In this document: positions 32,836 through 33,210 of the stretch, in pieces | Layout: each line of letters opens with the position of its first letter | How positions within the stretch are numbered: position 1 is the first letter of the stretch | Assembly (NCBI GenBank): GCA_016288465.1 | Contig: JAEEZC010000293.1 | Location: 1 to 33,210, forward strand | Direction of reading: 5' to 3' | From: Verrucomicrobiota bacterium | GTDB taxonomy: Bacteria > Verrucomicrobiota > Kiritimatiellia > RFP12 > UBA1067 | Length of the DNA: 33,210 nt | Notes under the pieces: generated by a model | The model's database searches: none | The model's input: only the letters and a program-made list of their open reading frames with translations | What the model was told of the DNA's origin: nothing | Position numbers and translations under genes: made by a program

Positions 32836-33186
32836 TCAATAGCCGTATTGTTCGCATGAACAATTGCGTGATCTAGCCTTGCTTGCACCTTCCATAATCT
32901 TGGCCGCCGCTCTCTGATTGATGTAAAGACCAATACCGCCATCCACAAACAATGCAGCAGCTACTTTTGGAGATGCGCGCATCGATAAGATTCCAACGCC
33001 AAAGTCCACTGCACGCGCAGTTGCGGCCGACTTTAAGAAGTTCGCAGCATATTCTATAGCTTCTCGCGAAACTTTTCTGTCCTTCTCCGCCCATCCCCAG
33101 CTAATATTCCAAACAATATCGCCATTACGCCAGGCCCCCTCGTTGAGATTGAATGTCACTGTTCCGTCCTGCTTCTCATGAGGCAT
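32836..33186 (-). CDS. Small protein of unknown function
   Basis: The 116-aa protein begins at ATG 33186 behind a strong GGGAGGCGACGAA site. No signal peptide is seen. The N-terminal part (TVTFNLNEGAWRNGDIVWNISWGW) looks beta-rich and the middle helical (REAIEYAANFLKSAATARAV), followed by a small-residue rich segment and a basic, cysteine-containing tail (SRNCSCEQYGY). It forms a two-gene unit with the membrane protein downstream. AT-richer than its neighbours. A toxin/immunity or surface-related pair is possible, but nothing in the sequence shows it. Confidence 0.65.
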   Translation of the reverse strand: MPHEKQDGTVTFNLNEGAWRNGDIVWNISWGWAEKDRKVSREAIEYAANFLKSAATARAVDFGVGILSMRASPKVAAALFVDGGIGLYINQRAAAKIMEGASKARSRNCSCEQYGY

Positions 33187-33210
33187 TTCGTCGCCTCCCC
33201 ACGCACGATC

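Overview
The window reads as a chromosomal segment of a GC-rich anaerobe, probably from the PVC superphylum (Kiritimatiellota, Lentisphaerota or Verrucomicrobiota). This is an inference. It rests on the mix of genes: a GH123-type glycosidase, pyrophosphate-dependent phosphofructokinase, a biotin-dependent carboxyltransferase, glycogen synthase, a compact pseudopilin set, and a conserved tetratricopeptide-like secreted protein. No rRNA or tRNA was seen, so the lineage cannot be fixed from this window.

Almost everything is on the minus strand in tightly packed operons, many with 1-4 nt stop/start overlaps. Read in the direction of transcription there are five units, and each starts at a promoter I can see. 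(1) 31489-28002: NRAMP-like transporter/YhcH fusion, KDPG aldolase, KDG kinase, with a divergent GntR/FCD regulator at 31570-32262. (2) 27337-18089: oadA/pycB-like carboxyltransferase, glgA, rsfS, M20 peptidase, four minor pseudopilin genes (gspH-I-J-K order), folD. (3) 18024-14439: rlmN, then a SWIM/SNF2 helicase. (4) 14365-6701: ribH, pfp, mazG, a RhaT-family permease, a fused ispH-uppS gene, a DsbD-like reductase, and a GH123-like glycosidase, closed by a double hairpin. (5) 6473-615: der, rlmB, a CPA2 antiporter, a secreted TPR-like protein, an RluD-like pseudouridine synthase.

The two ends look less conventional. Positions 8-173 hold an array with an exact 22-bp period, including four TGACGTCA palindromes, next to about 440 bp without a convincing gene. 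Positions 32450-33186 hold two small AT-richer unknown genes with very strong ribosome binding sites. A plus-strand membrane-protein ORF of unknown function (27393-27926) sits between units 1 and 2.

The most interesting content: (a) a sugar-acid cassette in which an NRAMP-fold permease has lost the metal-binding DPGN motif and carries a C-terminal YhcH (sialic-acid-anomerase family) domain, followed only by KDPG aldolase and KDG kinase, under a two-operator GntR switch. This suggests uptake of 2-keto-3-deoxygluconate or a similar keto-sugar acid through a novel coupled transporter/anomerase. (b) A single-chain IspH-UppS enzyme linking isoprenoid precursor supply to undecaprenyl diphosphate synthesis. 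(c) A shared extended -10 promoter (ATTTTTGGTATAAT) placed so close to three start codons that those transcripts should be leaderless or nearly so. (d) The 22-bp TGACGTCA array.
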